Assembly: GCA_964571135.1 (NCBI GenBank)
Contig: CAZMZW010000007.1
Span: forward strand, 62,001-126,000
Direction of reading: 5' to 3'
Source of the DNA: CAZMZW01 sp964571135
GTDB lineage: Bacteria; Chloroflexota; Anaerolineae; Anaerolineales; Anaerolineaceae
Length of the DNA: 64,000 bases
In this document: positions 52,023 through 60,867 of the stretch, one piece after another
Numbering within the stretch: the first letter of the stretch is position 1
Layout: each line of letters begins with the position of its first letter
Program-made: the position numbers and the translations under genes
The notes under the pieces: generated by a model
The model's database searches: none
What the model saw: only the letters and a program-made list of their open reading frames with translations
Told to the model about the DNA's origin: nothing

Positions 52023-52103
52023 AAAAAATCTTAATTACCTTTTTTATTTCCTCTCGCTATAATTAAAGGAATCCAACTCTTGGTCGGTTTTAAAGGAGAT
52101 CTT

Positions 52104-53459
52104 ATGTCCCAAAAACTTTCCCGCCTGACAAAGATCATCTACGGTTCCGGGGATATTGGGTTCAGCCTGACCACCACCATTGTGGCTGCCTACTTCTTGT
52201 TTTTTTTGACCAATGTGGTCGGCATTCGTCCGGCGGTGGCTGGCATTGCCATCCTGATCGGCCGCTCCTGGGATTACATCAACGACCCCATCATTGGTCA
52301 TATTTCAGACCGGACCCGCTCCCGCTGGGGACGCAGGCGGCCTTTTCTTTTGTTCGGCGCGCTCCCCTTTGCCCTCGCTTTCACAATGATGTGGTTCAAA
52401 CCTCCCTGGGAGAGCGTGGTGGCATTAACAGCTTATTATGCGGCCGCCTATTTGCTCTTTGATACTGCCGCTACTTTTGTGTATATGCCTTATTATGCGC
52501 TCACCCCTGAATTGACCGAAGACTATGATGAGCGGACCTCTTTGACCTCCTACCGTATGTTCTATTCTATCCTGGGAAGTTTATTGGCTTTTACAATTCC
52601 CCTGATGATCGTGGGCAGCTTCAGCCCGCAGAACGCAGATAGAGTCTTTTTGATGGGAGCGATCTTCGGGTTGGTCAGTGCTTTGCCCTTGCTTTTAGTA
52701 TTTGCCACTACAAAGGAAAAACGTGAGTTTGAGGAGCAGACTCAGCCAACCTTTAAAGACTCTTTGAAAGCAGCGTTCAAGAACAAGCCCTTTGTTTTTG
52801 GGGCAGTGATCTACCTGATCACCTGGGTTTCTTTTGATATCATGCAAACGGTTCTACTTTTCTTCATCAAATTTGTCATGGGGCGTGAAGCGGAGAGTGA
52901 TCTGATCATGGCAACGATTTTCATTGTTGCGATCATCGCCCTGCCATTCTGGGAATGGACTTCACGAAAATTGAACAAACGCCTGGCTTACGCAGCCGGT
53001 GTGGCTTTCTGGGCGGTTGTTCAAGTGGTTATCATTACGATGAATCCTTCATCTCCCCTGGTCTTGATCTTATTCCTTTGCGGTCTGGCTGGGATTGGGG
53101 TTGGGGCAGCCCACGTATTACCGTGGTCGATCATCCCCGATGCGATCGAGTGGGATGAATATCAGACCGGTCAGCGTCATGAGGGAATGTTTTATAGCCT
53201 GGTCACCCTGATGCAGAAGATCGCTTCCTCCATTGCCATCCCGCTTACGGCAGTTTTTCTGGATGTCACCCATTACATTCCCAATTCGGCCACACAGCCA
53301 GCCAGCGCCTTGTTGGGCATCCGCATCCTGGTGGGTCCGATTCCCGCTCTCTTGTTGATCATTGGGATTGTCTTTGCTCTCAAATACCCACTCAGCCGTG
53401 AGGAATTTACCCGGGTTGTGAAAGAACTGGACGCACGCCGCCTGAAAAGTAAAAAATGA
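52104..53459 (+). CDS. GPH/MelB-type MFS sugar:cation symporter
   Basis: Twelve-helix carrier of 451 residues. LIGRSWDYINDPIIGHISDR is cited for its RSWDxxxDPxxG motif with the cation-site aspartate, followed by TRSRWGRRRPFLLFGALP. ATG 52104 is chosen behind AAAGGAG; an in-frame GTG at 52080-type start lacks a site. It probably imports a glycoside. Its stop overlaps the next gene's ATG by four bases. Confidence 0.92.
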   Translation: MSQKLSRLTKIIYGSGDIGFSLTTTIVAAYFLFFLTNVVGIRPAVAGIAILIGRSWDYINDPIIGHISDRTRSRWGRRRPFLLFGALPFALAFTMMWFKPPWESVVALTAYYAAAYLLFDTAATFVYMPYYALTPELTEDYDERTSLTSYRMFYSILGSLLAFTIPLMIVGSFSPQNADRVFLMGAIFGLVSALPLLLVFATTKEKREFEEQTQPTFKDSLKAAFKNKPFVFGAVIYLITWVSFDIMQTVLLFFIKFVMGREAESDLIMATIFIVAIIALPFWEWTSRKLNKRLAYAAGVAFWAVVQVVIITMNPSSPLVLILFLCGLAGIGVGAAHVLPWSIIPDAIEWDEYQTGQRHEGMFYSLVTLMQKIASSIAIPLTAVFLDVTHYIPNSATQPASALLGIRILVGPIPALLLIIGIVFALKYPLSREEFTRVVKELDARRLKSKK

Positions 53460-54586
53460 ATGCCATTGAGGTTAAACAGGTTCTGACCCCGAAGGAAAAA
53501 CACGTTTTTCTCACTTTCCCCTGGCGTATTTACAAGGGTGATCCATTATGGGTTCCGCCCCTGATCTCGGACCGCAAAAAGATGATTGATCCTGCCCGCG
53601 GAGTTTGGTTTGAACAGGGCATCGCTGATTTCTTTATTGCCTGGCGGGATGATCAGCCGGTCGGCACCATTTGTGCGGCAGAGGATAAAAAGGGAAATGC
53701 GGCCACAAACCGGCACGATTGCGTCTTCGGTTTTTTTGAACTGATCGACGATTATGAAGTGGCGTTGGCGTTATGGGCCAGGGCAGCGCAGTGGGCGCGG
53801 GAGCATGGTTTGAACACTCTGTTTGGTCCGATCAGCCTGGACTATGAAGATGCCTATGGTATTTTGATCGAGGGCCGCGACCGGCCGCCCGCAATTCTCT
53901 GTGGACATACCCCGGTGTATTACCAGGGTTTTGTGGAACGTTTCAGTTTTAAGCCCGCCCGCGGGGATAACCTGGCGTATGAGATCGATGTAAGCAGCGA
54001 TTCGCCTAATCTGCCCAAGGTATATCGAATGGCCAGCCTGGTCAGGGCAAAAAAAGATTTCACCATCCGGGATGCTGATTTTTCGCACTGGCGGGAAGAA
54101 GTGGACCTTGTGCTGGAATTGATCAATCCCTGCTTACAGCACCTGACCGGCTTTATACCCTGGACGCGTGAAAACTTGCAAAAGACCATGCAGCCGTTTG
54201 TGGAAATTGCCGATCCGGAGTTGATCCTGTTTGCTGAAAAGAATGGCAAACCCATTGGCTTTTTCCCGGCGGTTCCCAATATGAATGAAGTGCTGATCCA
54301 TCTGAATGGATTGCGATATCCCTGGGATTATCTCAAGGCGCTCTGGTACTCACGCCTCAAACCCAGATCAGCTGCCATTAAAAGTGTCCTGGTCCTGCCC
54401 GAGTACTGGGGCAGCGGTGTGATCATCCTTTTAATGGAAGAGATGGCCAAACGCCTGATCCACAAGGGGTATACCTGGGCAGATCTATCCCTGACCTCGG
54501 ACGATAATCCCAACACCCCCATCCTGGCAGAACATATGGGCGCGAAGATTTATAAACGCTATCGGGTTTACCGTAAGGAAATTTAA
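53456..54586 (+). CDS. GNAT-like acetyltransferase-fold protein
   Basis: 376 residues. The N-terminal block FLTFPWRIYKGDPLWVPPL and ADFFIAWRDDQPVGTICAAE, and a C-terminal second GNAT-like half with SVLVLPEYWGSGVIILLMEE (an acetyl-CoA-loop-like VLPEYxGxG motif), fit a family often annotated as N-acetyltransferase. The substrate is unknown. It is translationally coupled to the symporter gene (ATGA overlap). Confidence 0.75.
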   Translation: MNAIEVKQVLTPKEKHVFLTFPWRIYKGDPLWVPPLISDRKKMIDPARGVWFEQGIADFFIAWRDDQPVGTICAAEDKKGNAATNRHDCVFGFFELIDDYEVALALWARAAQWAREHGLNTLFGPISLDYEDAYGILIEGRDRPPAILCGHTPVYYQGFVERFSFKPARGDNLAYEIDVSSDSPNLPKVYRMASLVRAKKDFTIRDADFSHWREEVDLVLELINPCLQHLTGFIPWTRENLQKTMQPFVEIADPELILFAEKNGKPIGFFPAVPNMNEVLIHLNGLRYPWDYLKALWYSRLKPRSAAIKSVLVLPEYWGSGVIILLMEEMAKRLIHKGYTWADLSLTSDDNPNTPILAEHMGAKIYKRYRVYRKEI

Positions 54587-54673
54587 ACAGACGCAATAGT
54601 TCAGCTGATCGATTAAAATGATGCAGATTAAAATCTTGGTCTGTAAAAATAATTGACCTTTTCGGAGGTTTGA

Positions 54674-55666
54674 ATGAGCCATAAAAAACCAATATCCCGG
54701 CGAGAATTCATCCGCTGGCTGGGGATGGCAGGCGCGGGGGCTGCCCTGACCGCCTGTGGCAAAGAGGTTCTATCCACCCCGTTGGTAACGAAATCCACTC
54801 AAACCGACTTGCCTATTGCTTCAGCCCAGCCGCCTACGCAAGCGGTTATTCCTGGCGGAAATACATACCTGGCTGTGGCGAGAGGAGAAAGCCCTGCGGA
54901 ATTGACCCGCCGCGTTGTGGAAGCCCTTGGCGGTATGCAGCGGTTTGTAAAAAATGGCAATGATGTCATCATCAAACCCAATATCTGTACCGATTATCAC
55001 ACCTTTGAATATGCTGCCACCACCAACCCGGAAGTTGTGGCGGAATTGGTCCGGCAGTGCCTGGCGGCTGGTGCGCGCCGGGTGCGGGTGATGGATGCTC
55101 CCTTTGGTGGTTCCGCGGAAAGTGCCTATCGCAAAAGCGGGATTGCAGATGCAGTTTCCGCTGCTGGCGGTCAAATGGAAGTCATGAATTCAGCCAAATA
55201 TGCAAAAACGCCCATCCCCGAAGGGCTGGATATTAAAGAATGGTGGGTATATCAGGAGATCCTTAACGCCGATGTCCTGATCAATGTTCCCATTGCCAAA
55301 CACCATGGTTCAGCTGGACTGACCCTGGGCTGCAAGAACCTGATGGGCACACTTCAAAATCGCGACATGATCCATCAAGATTTGCACCAGCGTATCGCCG
55401 ATATAACCAGCCTGATCCGCCCTGAACTCACGGTTGTGGATGCCTACCGCATCCTGCTTCGGCGCGGACCGACGGGCGGAGACCTGAATGATGTCAAGCT
55501 CACCAAGACCATAATTGCCAGCCACGATATTGTGGCTGCAGATGCCTATGCCTGCACATTATTTGGCCGAACAGCAGATGATATCGGTTACATCCGAGCG
55601 GCTGCTAGCATGGGGATCGGCACCAAAGACCTTGCTTCAATAAAAATTGAGGAGCTGGCTGTTTGA
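54674..55666 (+). CDS. DUF362 protein with Tat/lipoprotein signal
   Basis: Starts with a twin-arginine motif (ISRREFIRWLG) followed by a hydrophobic run ending in lipobox LTAC near residue 28, so it is likely exported folded and lipid-anchored. DUF362 features are IIKPNICTDYHTFEYAATTN, NVPIAKHHGSAGLTLGCKNL and VVDAYRILLRRGP, cited by their KPN, KHH...KN and DAxRxLLRxGP motifs. A C-terminal ferredoxin domain is absent. A GGAGG box precedes the ATG. It overlaps the polyferredoxin gene by four bases, so the two probably form one electron-transfer unit. Confidence 0.88.
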   Translation: MSHKKPISRREFIRWLGMAGAGAALTACGKEVLSTPLVTKSTQTDLPIASAQPPTQAVIPGGNTYLAVARGESPAELTRRVVEALGGMQRFVKNGNDVIIKPNICTDYHTFEYAATTNPEVVAELVRQCLAAGARRVRVMDAPFGGSAESAYRKSGIADAVSAAGGQMEVMNSAKYAKTPIPEGLDIKEWWVYQEILNADVLINVPIAKHHGSAGLTLGCKNLMGTLQNRDMIHQDLHQRIADITSLIRPELTVVDAYRILLRRGPTGGDLNDVKLTKTIIASHDIVAADAYACTLFGRTADDIGYIRAAASMGIGTKDLASIKIEELAV

Positions 55667-57219
55667 AACCGGCTGCCTGGCAGCGTTTACGGCAGATCGT
55701 CCAGGTCATTGGGCTGGGTATGTTTGTCTACCTGTTCACCCAGTCAGTGTATCTGATCCAATCCGCCCCGCTCAGCGACTTTTTTTATCGTCTTGACCCT
55801 TTGGTGGCTGCCTCGGCGATGCTGGCTGGCCGGATATTTATCCCAACCCTGGCACTGGCTGTTGCCACCTTAGTGCTTACCCTTGTTTTCGGTCGGGTGT
55901 GGTGCGGCTGGTTCTGTCCATTGGGAACGGTCTTGGAATGGACCTCACCCGCTAAAAAGAAAATAACATCCACAAAACACGAACCTGCGCCGGTTTGGAG
56001 AAAAATTAAATATCTTCTCCTATTGGCAATTTTAGCACTGGCGTTCCTTAAGAATCAAACGCTGCTCTTTCTGGATCCCAATACCATCCTCACCCGTTCC
56101 ATGGCTGGAGCCATCTGGCCGGCGCTGAGATATGGCACTTCCGGTCTCGAGAATTTCTTATACCAGTCTAAATTTCTCTGGCCTGTACTGGATGCCATTC
56201 ATACGGCATTGATCGTACCGCTCTTCCATAATACCCAGTCAGCCTTTATTGCGGCATTGCCCATATTTCTTTTTTTTCTTGGGTTGATCGCGCTCAATTG
56301 GTCAGTGGAACGCTTCTGGTGCCGCTATCTTTGCCCATTGGGAGGATTGCTGGGCTGGCTTTCCCGTTTTTCCTTGTTGCGGCGGGATGTGGATCAACCC
56401 TGCAAACAATGTGGTTTGTGCAATGTCAAATGTCCAACCGGGACGATCGATCCTGCCGACCGTTTCCGCAGTGACCCTGCCGAATGCATTGTTTGTACGA
56501 ATTGTGTGAAGTCTTGCAGCCAGGGCGACGTGTCATTTCGCTGGCAGCTTCCAAATTGGAAACCGGTGGAAAAACACAGCTATGACCCCAGCCGCCGTGA
56601 AGCCTTGGTCACCATGGCAGCCGCTGTCGGTGGTGTTGCCCTGGCAGGGATTGAACCGATCGCGCGGCGGTCGCCTGACCATTTCATCCGCCCGCCTGGA
56701 GCCACCCTGACGGATTTTGAAACCTTGTGCATCCGCTGCGGGGAGTGTGTCCGGGTTTGTCCTACTCAGGGATTGCAGCCCAGCCTGCTCGAAGGCGGCT
56801 GGCAGAACCTTATGACGCCTCACCTGGTGGCGCGCCTGGGGTACTGTGTGTTCAACTGCAGCGCTTGCATCCAGAGCTGCCCGTCGGGAGCCATCCCAAA
56901 GATCAGCCTGGATGAAAAGCATGCGGCCCCGATGGGCCTGGCCAGCATCAACCGTGACCGCTGCCTGCCCTGGGCATACAATACTCCCTGCGTGGTTTGC
57001 GAGGAAATGTGCCCGCTGCCTGATAAAGCAGTCGTCCTCGAACAGGCAGTGGGGCAGAATCTCGGACAAGCAGGAAATGCAGATCTGTTAAGACCGCATG
57101 TGATCCGTGAAAAATGCATCGGTTGCGGAGTATGTGAGTTCCATTGTCCGGTCGGCGGGGAGGCCGCGATCCGGGTTTATTCACTCCCGGGAGATAGACC
57201 CCCTCTTTCCGGGATCTGA
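55663..57219 (+). CDS. NapH/MauM-like membrane polyferredoxin
   Basis: 518 residues. The N-terminal half has about five helices with RVWCGWFCPLGT and WCRYLCPLGG, the cytoplasmic CxxxCP motifs of NapH-type proteins. It then has CKQCGLCNVKCP, CIVCTNCVKSC, CIRCGECVRVCP, CSACIQSCPSG, CVVCEEMCP and CIGCGVCEFHCPVGG, enough for about five or six 4Fe-4S clusters. In the middle (near residue 308) SRREALVTMAAAVGGVALAG resembles a twin-arginine signal, as if two proteins were fused (NapH-like plus NapG-like). It is co-transcribed with DUF362. Confidence 0.88.
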   Translation: MKPAAWQRLRQIVQVIGLGMFVYLFTQSVYLIQSAPLSDFFYRLDPLVAASAMLAGRIFIPTLALAVATLVLTLVFGRVWCGWFCPLGTVLEWTSPAKKKITSTKHEPAPVWRKIKYLLLLAILALAFLKNQTLLFLDPNTILTRSMAGAIWPALRYGTSGLENFLYQSKFLWPVLDAIHTALIVPLFHNTQSAFIAALPIFLFFLGLIALNWSVERFWCRYLCPLGGLLGWLSRFSLLRRDVDQPCKQCGLCNVKCPTGTIDPADRFRSDPAECIVCTNCVKSCSQGDVSFRWQLPNWKPVEKHSYDPSRREALVTMAAAVGGVALAGIEPIARRSPDHFIRPPGATLTDFETLCIRCGECVRVCPTQGLQPSLLEGGWQNLMTPHLVARLGYCVFNCSACIQSCPSGAIPKISLDEKHAAPMGLASINRDRCLPWAYNTPCVVCEEMCPLPDKAVVLEQAVGQNLGQAGNADLLRPHVIREKCIGCGVCEFHCPVGGEAAIRVYSLPGDRPPLSGI

Positions 57220-57346
57220 AAGATATTAGTCCAATTCTTATACAATAAAAATGAATGTTTTTTCTTCTTCTGAATGTAGGATCGAAAGACTTGTAACCAA
57301 GTGAGCCCCCTACTCTCGATAAGGCGCGTTTTTTTTTATCGCGTAG

Positions 57347-57366
57347 GTCAGGTATGAATACCTGAC
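57347..57366. repeat. Perfect palindrome (REP-like)
   Basis: GTCAGGTAT (57347-57355) and ATACCTGAC (57358-57366) pair fully around GA. It shares the TATGAATA centre with the hairpin of the 79-bp elements. It lies in the 57220-57546 gap, which otherwise holds an AT-rich run and no gene. Confidence 0.6.
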
Positions 57367-57546
57367 AACGAAAAAAGGATTATCCAGATATGAATTCCAC
57401 TGTGTCCATAGCTTCCACCCGATATGCACCCAAAACTGGGAAGGCGACTCTCATAATAAGAAGATTATGTATTACCAGTATTTATCATTCATATCGAATT
57501 AATTGCTTTTGGTCATTCCAATAGTGGGATTATTAATATAATTACC

Positions 57547-58791
57547 TTAACCAGCCCAAAACCGATGCGAAAAAAGTACCAAAAAATAGGCTTGCAGAGG
57601 TAAAGAAATTCCTATGATCAGGCGATCCACCCATGGCTTTTTTCCCCATTTCGCCAAAAGAAAAAAGAATGGGATGATAACTAATACAAATCTTTGCATG
57701 GATAGTGAATTACCGGTGGATATTGGAATGAGAAAAGACAATAGCGCAAACAATCCAAAAGAAGGACGAAATTTCAAAAAGGTCAGAATAACAAGAGGTA
57801 GAAATAAAATTATGGTCAATGTATCTATTAAGTACCAGAAAGTGCCAATTTCCCCTGCAAATATATTCCCAACTTTATGCATCGCCTGAATATTTTGAAT
57901 CAACCTTGATATCCAATCAAGCGACATTGATCTATTCCATCCAGACTGAACCTGAACAAATGTAAGGGCGTTCCCAAACTTCTGATACAAATAGACCATA
58001 TAAGCAATAATTCCAGATAGTGAAAAAATGGATGCCAGGATTCCTTTCCATGCTTTGGGAAGTTTTGTTAAATCGTCTTTTAAGATATTAATTTGTGCCT
58101 TTAGATTCCAGGGTTTGGGGATAAATCGAACTCCTTGTTGCCATAAGGCTTCGAAAAAAATGAAAACCGCGCATAGAATTCCTGGAACTCTCGTCGCTGA
58201 TGCAAGAGCGCCAGCAATTGCAGCTAACAACCATTTCCCTTTTATGGAGTAAAAAAAGCAAACGGTTAGGAACAATAAGAATGCGCTCTCTGTATACACT
58301 GCAGAGAAAAAGAAGGCCGTAGGTGCAGAGGCTATGTAGAAAACCGCCCTGCCCGCTGTACCTTCATCAAACTCTGTTTTCGTTATTGCATATAAATAAA
58401 AGAGCGCCATTAGGAACATAATATTGGAAACCCATAACCCAGAGGTAATACTGTTTCCCGTAAATAATGAGGCCAATCGAATGAGAATGGGGTAAAGAGG
58501 AAAAAATGCGGTGTTTCTTAGGTTGGCTAGAGAATAGCCATTTTGAGCGATATCAATATATAAAGGACCATCCCAGCGAATTAACCCATTCGGAATTATG
58601 TTCCGCGGATTATATACCCAACCCGTATAAACAGTATTTGCCGGGATCATATTCGCAGAAAAATAGATGACTACAACGATCATTATTCTGGTTAAGATGA
58701 AGGCAAAAAAAACAGCGCCTACACATTTCCAATCAATTTGCTTTAGTTTATTTTTAATAAAGACTATAAACCTGTTGTTTGGTAATTTCAT
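57547..58791 (-). CDS. PIG-V-like mannosyltransferase (GT-C)
   Basis: 414 residues with about nine helices. The first outer loop NGLIRWDGPLYIDIAQNGYS has the RWDxxxY motif of PIG-V type mannosyltransferases, followed by TAFFPLYPILIRLAS and FYIASAPTAFFFSAVYTES. It probably adds mannose from a lipid donor to surface glycolipids or proteins. It is transcribed alone. The AT content is higher than in the polyferredoxin region. Confidence 0.82.
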   Translation of the reverse strand: MKLPNNRFIVFIKNKLKQIDWKCVGAVFFAFILTRIMIVVVIYFSANMIPANTVYTGWVYNPRNIIPNGLIRWDGPLYIDIAQNGYSLANLRNTAFFPLYPILIRLASLFTGNSITSGLWVSNIMFLMALFYLYAITKTEFDEGTAGRAVFYIASAPTAFFFSAVYTESAFLLFLTVCFFYSIKGKWLLAAIAGALASATRVPGILCAVFIFFEALWQQGVRFIPKPWNLKAQINILKDDLTKLPKAWKGILASIFSLSGIIAYMVYLYQKFGNALTFVQVQSGWNRSMSLDWISRLIQNIQAMHKVGNIFAGEIGTFWYLIDTLTIILFLPLVILTFLKFRPSFGLFALLSFLIPISTGNSLSMQRFVLVIIPFFFLLAKWGKKPWVDRLIIGISLPLQAYFLVLFSHRFWAG

Positions 58792-59281
58792 TAACCGAAT
58801 ACCTCATTGAAATTCAATAAATAGTTTTATACACTTTCAGGTAGTGTCGGGATCAATTGGATAGACTATTTTCATAATTACCTGAATTATAACCAAAACC
58901 TAAATTTTTGCCGCTTATCGCTAGAACCTCCTTTCCTTCCATCTGTGCACCAAGAAACAAGTTATGCACTGGCAGTGTTAAAATTTCCATTCAAGAGGAT
59001 TAAGTGAAAACATATCAAAATTTCTTTATTTAGGTTCAAGTAGCAAGCGCAACGATTGTGGTTAAAAAAAAGAGTTTGGATAGAATAGTCGAAAAGGTCT
59101 AACCCGAATATGCATTGGGAGAACGCATGAGCCTCGAAAGCTTCCATTAATATAACCTTATGGCATACAATAGTGTCCGTTGATTATTTCGGCGAATCGG
59201 AAGCTATCTTTGATTATAGATATCAAAAGAGCAAAAGATTAGAGATTTTACATTTTAGAAGGAGCTTGTTATACAATTAAA
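58792..59281. other. Gap without a recognised gene
   Basis: 490 AT-rich bases between two divergently oriented glycosyltransferase genes. It must hold both promoters. I see a TATACAAT-like box shortly before the plus-strand gene and no convincing coding frame, hairpin or repeat. Confidence 0.5.
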
Positions 59282-59290
59282 GTGGTAAAG

Positions 59291-60760
59291 ATGGAATCTA
59301 AGGTAACTATGCCAATTGCTTATCGAAAAGATGCCCTAATTATATTCATCCTTCTGGCTTTGACATTTGCTTATTTTTACCAGGGTGGGGGATCGAATGA
59401 AAATTCCAGGTTTAGTTTGATTTTCTCCAGCATTCAAGAAGGTCGTCTCTCTATTGATGACTACTATAACAAAGCAGACACTTATACTATAGACAAGGCC
59501 TACTTCAATGGCCATTATTATTCGGATAAGGCCATTGGCCCAGCGGTTCTGGGGGCTGTTTTTTATATTCCCTTATCATGGATGCAGCAATATATTAATT
59601 ATCCGAGTCAAGCCAACGTGAAATGGATCTTGACCTTCCTTGTGGTTGGATTACCGGCTGCAATCGCAGGGAGTCTCATGTATATCCTGTGTTTATACAT
59701 ATCTAAAAGCCGTCTACGGGCATATTTGGTTACTCTGGCAATCACATTGGGAACATTATATTTTCCGTTCAGTATCGTCCTTTTCAGTCACCAAATCACT
59801 TCCTCCTTGCTCTTTAGCGCCTTTGTTATGATTTTCTTTCTAAAAAATGAGCCCAGGAAACGAAATATTGGTTATTTTTTCCTGATTGGTTTGCTCTTGG
59901 GGTGGGCGGTAATATGTGAGTTTCCGTCTGCTGTTATAGTTTTTGCATTGATCGTTTATTACTTTTTCTTCGTTTTGAGAAATCGTGACAATCAAAATTG
60001 GCGTTCAATTGTCTTACCCATGTTGGGTGGGATGATTCCAATCGTATTACAACTGGTCTATAACAAATTGTGTTTCGGCGGTTTCTTTTCAATAGGATAT
60101 TCAAATCTAAATAATCAAATATTCAGCTCTTCCATGAGTAAAGGATTAATGGGCATCCTTTGGCCTAATTTGATTGTGCTCTACTATACGACTTTCCACC
60201 CACTCATGGGAATATTTTGGCAATCACCTGTTTTACTTTTATCTTTTGTCGGTGCAGTGTTTATATTCCGCCAGCGTTCGTATCGAGCAGAGGCGGTTCT
60301 GGCGGTCTGGGTTATTTGTTCGTATTTTGTTCTTATGTCGGGTTATTTTATGTGGTGGGGTGGTTTCTCTTTAGGTCCACGTCACATCATTCCTGCGCTG
60401 CCTTTTTTCTGCATGCTTCTGATTTTTGTTCCGAAACGCTTTAACTGGCCTTTAGTTGGGCTATGTCTGGTCTCCATTGGACAAATGATAATTGCTGCTG
60501 CCAGTAACGTTGAAGTCCAAGACACAATGGTTAAGAAAATCAGTACATTGAGCTTTTTCGAATATTCAAATATTTATAGTTTCTGTTTAAAACTGCTTTT
60601 ACAGGGTAAGTTCAATCAGAATTTAGGTCAACAATTATTTCACCTGCAATTATGGAGTAGTCTCATACCTTTTTTGGTTCTTATGATAGGTATTACTATT
60701 TTTTTCTTCTGGAATGAAATAAAATCACTCCCCGTGATTTCGGCTGATTACAGGAAATAG
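59291..60760 (+). CDS. Polytopic GT-C-type membrane glycosyltransferase
   Basis: About 489 residues with ten to eleven helices. The outer loop contains NSRFSLIFSSIQEGRLSIDD and then DKAYFNGHYYSDKAIGPA, the same layout as the protein at 21306. A C-terminal GYFMWWGGFSLGPRHIIPAL segment is typical of this group. A GTG at 59282 is an alternative start; ATG 59291 is preferred without strong evidence. It is probably a lipid-linked-sugar transferase. Confidence 0.72.
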   Translation: MESKVTMPIAYRKDALIIFILLALTFAYFYQGGGSNENSRFSLIFSSIQEGRLSIDDYYNKADTYTIDKAYFNGHYYSDKAIGPAVLGAVFYIPLSWMQQYINYPSQANVKWILTFLVVGLPAAIAGSLMYILCLYISKSRLRAYLVTLAITLGTLYFPFSIVLFSHQITSSLLFSAFVMIFFLKNEPRKRNIGYFFLIGLLLGWAVICEFPSAVIVFALIVYYFFFVLRNRDNQNWRSIVLPMLGGMIPIVLQLVYNKLCFGGFFSIGYSNLNNQIFSSSMSKGLMGILWPNLIVLYYTTFHPLMGIFWQSPVLLLSFVGAVFIFRQRSYRAEAVLAVWVICSYFVLMSGYFMWWGGFSLGPRHIIPALPFFCMLLIFVPKRFNWPLVGLCLVSIGQMIIAAASNVEVQDTMVKKISTLSFFEYSNIYSFCLKLLLQGKFNQNLGQQLFHLQLWSSLIPFLVLMIGITIFFFWNEIKSLPVISADYRK

Positions 60761-60867
60761 TTCAACAATTAAAAAGATGTCTCTCCAAATTAGCTGATGA
60801 CATCGGTATATAAACAAGTATCCCTGCCTCAATATCAAAATGCGATAATGATTGTACGATTATTGCA

